Assembly (NCBI GenBank): GCA_964518835.1
Contig: CAZFKU010000061.1
Span: 1 to 7,602 of the forward strand
Length of the DNA: 7,602 nt
Direction: 5' to 3'
Origin: AB-629-J13 sp964518835
Lineage (GTDB): Bacteria > Fidelibacterota > Marinisomatia > Marinisomatales > AB-629-J13
In this document: positions 7,089-7,602 of the stretch, piece after piece
How the letters are laid out: each line of letters begins with the position of its first letter
How positions within the stretch are numbered: position 1 is the first letter of the stretch
Translations under genes and position numbers: made by a program
The notes under the pieces: generated by a model
What the model was told of the DNA's origin: nothing
Databases searched by the model: none
The model's input: the letters and a program-made list of their open reading frames with translations, nothing else

Positions 7089-7118
7089 AGTGTACATTAT
7101 GAATAGGATACGTGTCAA
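7089..7118 (-). promoter_or_regulatory. Candidate sigma-70-type promoter for the small-protein gene
   Basis: On the minus strand a perfect TTGACA (7113-7118) is followed after 18 bp by TACACT (7089-7094), a 4/6 match to TATAAT. Transcription would start near 7082 and give a leader of about 50 nt. A second possible pair on the same strand is TTGTCT (7084-7089), 16 bp, TAAAAT (7062-7067), which would give a leader of about 25 nt. Only one may be real. If the lineage uses the Bacteroidota-type sigma factor, neither may apply. Confidence 0.5.
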
Positions 7119-7154
7119 GTGTTTTCTCGACGATAAACTATTTATTTATTGTTA

Positions 7155-7176
7155 GTGAAAACCTTGCATTTTTCAC
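7155..7176. repeat. Perfect inverted repeat, possible operator or weak hairpin
   Basis: GTGAAAA (7155-7161) and TTTTCAC (7170-7176) form a perfect 7-bp inverted repeat with an 8-bp centre. It lies about 37 bp upstream of the TTGACA box of the small gene, a position suited to a regulator-binding site. On the plus strand it is followed by CTTTTTG, so a weak terminator is the alternative. There is no direct evidence for either. Confidence 0.35.
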
Positions 7177-7268
7177 CTTTTTGCTGAATTGCATAAATTG
7201 AAAGCAGTTCCAGAACTTAAATTATTTTGTTTCCCTCATTATCCCATCAGTAATTTTGATTTGCTCAT

Positions 7269-7287
7269 ATCAATCAAATTGATTTTT
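7269..7287 (+). repeat. AT-rich inverted repeat followed by T-run
   Basis: ATCAAT (7269-7274) and ATTGAT (7278-7283) are separated by CAA, with TTTTT from 7283 to 7287. It resembles a weak intrinsic terminator on the plus strand, but the stem has only one G-C pair per arm and no plus-strand gene ends before it, so a terminator role is doubtful. Confidence 0.25.
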
Positions 7288-7295
7288 ATCTACTC

Positions 7296-7309
7296 TTTGC
7301 CCGGTAGCT
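7296..7309 (+). repeat. Near-copy of the tRNA-Arg 5' end
   Basis: TTTGCCCGGTAGCT here matches TTTGCCCCGGTAGCT at 7327-7341 except for one missing C. It thus repeats the first dozen bases of the tRNA plus three flanking bases, 31 bp upstream. It cannot form a tRNA on its own. With the following TCCGG it can form a 4-bp CCGG hairpin. Confidence 0.55.
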
Positions 7310-7329
7310 TCCGGAAAAGTGTCTGATTT

Positions 7330-7403
7330 GCCCCGGTAGCTCAGCTGGATAGAGCAACAGCCTTCTAAGCTGTGGGTCACAGGTTCGAATCCTGTCCGGG
7401 GTA
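7330..7403 (+). tRNA. tRNA-Arg (anticodon UCU)
   Basis: The full cloverleaf folds. The acceptor stem is GCCCCGG (7330-7336) with CCGGGGT (7396-7402), and the D stem is GCTC/GAGC. The anticodon stem is ACAGC/GCTGT with loop CTTCTAA (7362-7368), giving anticodon TCT at 7364-7366, which reads AGA. The variable loop has five bases, and the T stem ACAGG/CCTGT carries loop TTCGAAT. The discriminator base is A7403. The first acceptor pair is a G-U wobble. CCA is not encoded (CAG follows), so it must be added after transcription. Confidence 0.97.
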
Positions 7404-7418
7404 CAGGTTAAACCTCCG

Positions 7419-7439
7419 TCAATAAAAATAACTTATTGA
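7419..7439. repeat. Inverted repeat just downstream of tRNA-Arg
   Basis: TCAATAA (7419-7425) and TTATTGA (7433-7439) form a perfect 7-bp AT-rich inverted repeat with a 7-nt loop, starting 15 bp after the tRNA. No T-run follows, so it is not a standard terminator; it could be a 3' processing stem or chance in AT-rich DNA. Confidence 0.3.
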
Positions 7440-7520
7440 GAGAGAATTAGAGATAATAAAATTTAATAGGATAATCAGTGAAAAGGTCAAACAAAACCAA
7501 ATGCGTACCAAATCAAACGT

Positions 7521-7548
7521 GAATTTGGATACCGAATTCGGATACCGA
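7521..7548 (+). repeat. Two tandem copies of a 13-bp unit
   Basis: GAATTTGGATACC is followed directly by GAATTCGGATACC and then GA, so the copies differ at one base. The junction creates the 10-bp palindrome CCGAATTCGG (7532-7541). Two copies are too few to call an iteron array, and the window ends soon after. The unit immediately precedes the GC-rich hairpin region. Confidence 0.7.
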
Positions 7549-7577
7549 CCCCCACCCAGACCTTGGGGGGCACCCCC
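7549..7577. repeat. GC-rich segment with two mutually exclusive hairpins
   Basis: CCCCC at 7549-7553, GGGGGG at 7565-7570 and CCCCC at 7573-7577 lie close together. The G-run can pair with either C-run, so only one stem can form at a time. The composition is sharply different from the surrounding AT-rich DNA. The second hairpin (GGGGG, GCA, CCCCC) is followed by TGTGTTTT and could act as a plus-strand terminator. Its nature is unknown; an edge of a dispersed repeat is also possible. Confidence 0.45.
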
Positions 7578-7602
7578 TGTGTTTTAGATATTACCACCTC
7601 TC

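Larger units (their letters stand above)
7043..7329. other. Divergent intergenic region between small-protein gene and tRNA-Arg
   Basis: This AT-rich stretch of almost 290 bp has no credible ORF. It holds the promoter of the minus-strand small gene, a 7-bp perfect inverted repeat at 7155-7176, a 6-bp AT-rich inverted repeat with a T-run at 7269-7287, and a near-copy of the tRNA 5' end at 7296-7309. A promoter for the tRNA must lie in the last part, but I could not identify convincing -35 and -10 boxes. Confidence 0.7.

Noticed and set aside
7251..7258. TAATTTTG, a match to the Bacteroidota -7 box (TAnnTTTG)
   Set aside because: It lies about 70 bp upstream of the tRNA, no suitably spaced -33 TTG was convincing, and such AT-rich words occur by chance here.
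7256..7275. TTGAT...ATCAA resembling an FNR/CRP-type site
   Set aside because: The half-sites are 8 bp apart instead of the 4 bp expected for FNR, and no gene is placed for such regulation.
7405..7415. Palindrome AGGTTAAACCT next to the tRNA 3' end as a possible attachment core
   Set aside because: It is short, no second copy is in the window, and no integrase gene is visible.
7501..7587. 28-codon ORF starting ATG and rich in Pro/Arg/Trp near its end
   Set aside because: It has no Shine-Dalgarno, lies across the 13-bp tandem repeat and the GC-rich hairpins, and its odd composition follows from those C- and G-runs. It is more likely repeat sequence than a gene.

Overview
The window is an AT-rich chromosomal segment from a didermic (Gram-negative-type) bacterium. 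The evidence for two membranes is an outer-membrane Omp85-type beta-barrel gene next to Sec and phospholipid-synthesis genes. Most starts have weak or no Shine-Dalgarno sequence, one gene starts with TTG, and the gene content is typical of the FCB group. My best guess is Marinimicrobia (SAR406) or a related uncultured FCB lineage. That is an impression from protein style, not a demonstrated assignment. No phage, IS, CRISPR or defence genes are visible.

Layout: (1) 1-1778, the 3' part of secD and complete secF, joined by an ATGA stop/start overlap. (2) 1877-5462, four closely packed plus-strand genes: an O6-alkylguanine-DNA alkyltransferase (ogt), a DUF502 membrane protein, a 596-residue fusion of a FakA-like DAK2 kinase to a FakB-like DegV fatty-acid-binding domain, and plsY. 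The spacings are +4, +11 and -8 bp, so they are probably one transcription unit. (3) 5459-6730, minus strand, a single-POTRA Omp85 family outer-membrane protein that converges on plsY with a 4-bp overlap. (4) 6754-7118, minus strand, a self-contained small transcription unit: a promoter with a perfect TTGACA box, a strong Shine-Dalgarno, a 75-residue basic protein made of two copies of one 35-residue module, and a strong intrinsic terminator. (5) 7119-7602, non-coding sequence around a tRNA-Arg(UCU), with a partial copy of the tRNA 5' end upstream and a 13-bp tandem repeat and GC-rich hairpin region downstream.

The most coherent functional reading is in the plus-strand cluster. The fusion protein carries both halves of a fatty acid kinase in one chain. 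It should make acyl-phosphate from free fatty acid, and acyl-phosphate is the acyl donor used by PlsY, the product of the overlapping next gene. The most interesting unexplained gene is the small duplicated GYLYY...RSKM.RGRK protein, which has the best expression signals in the window.
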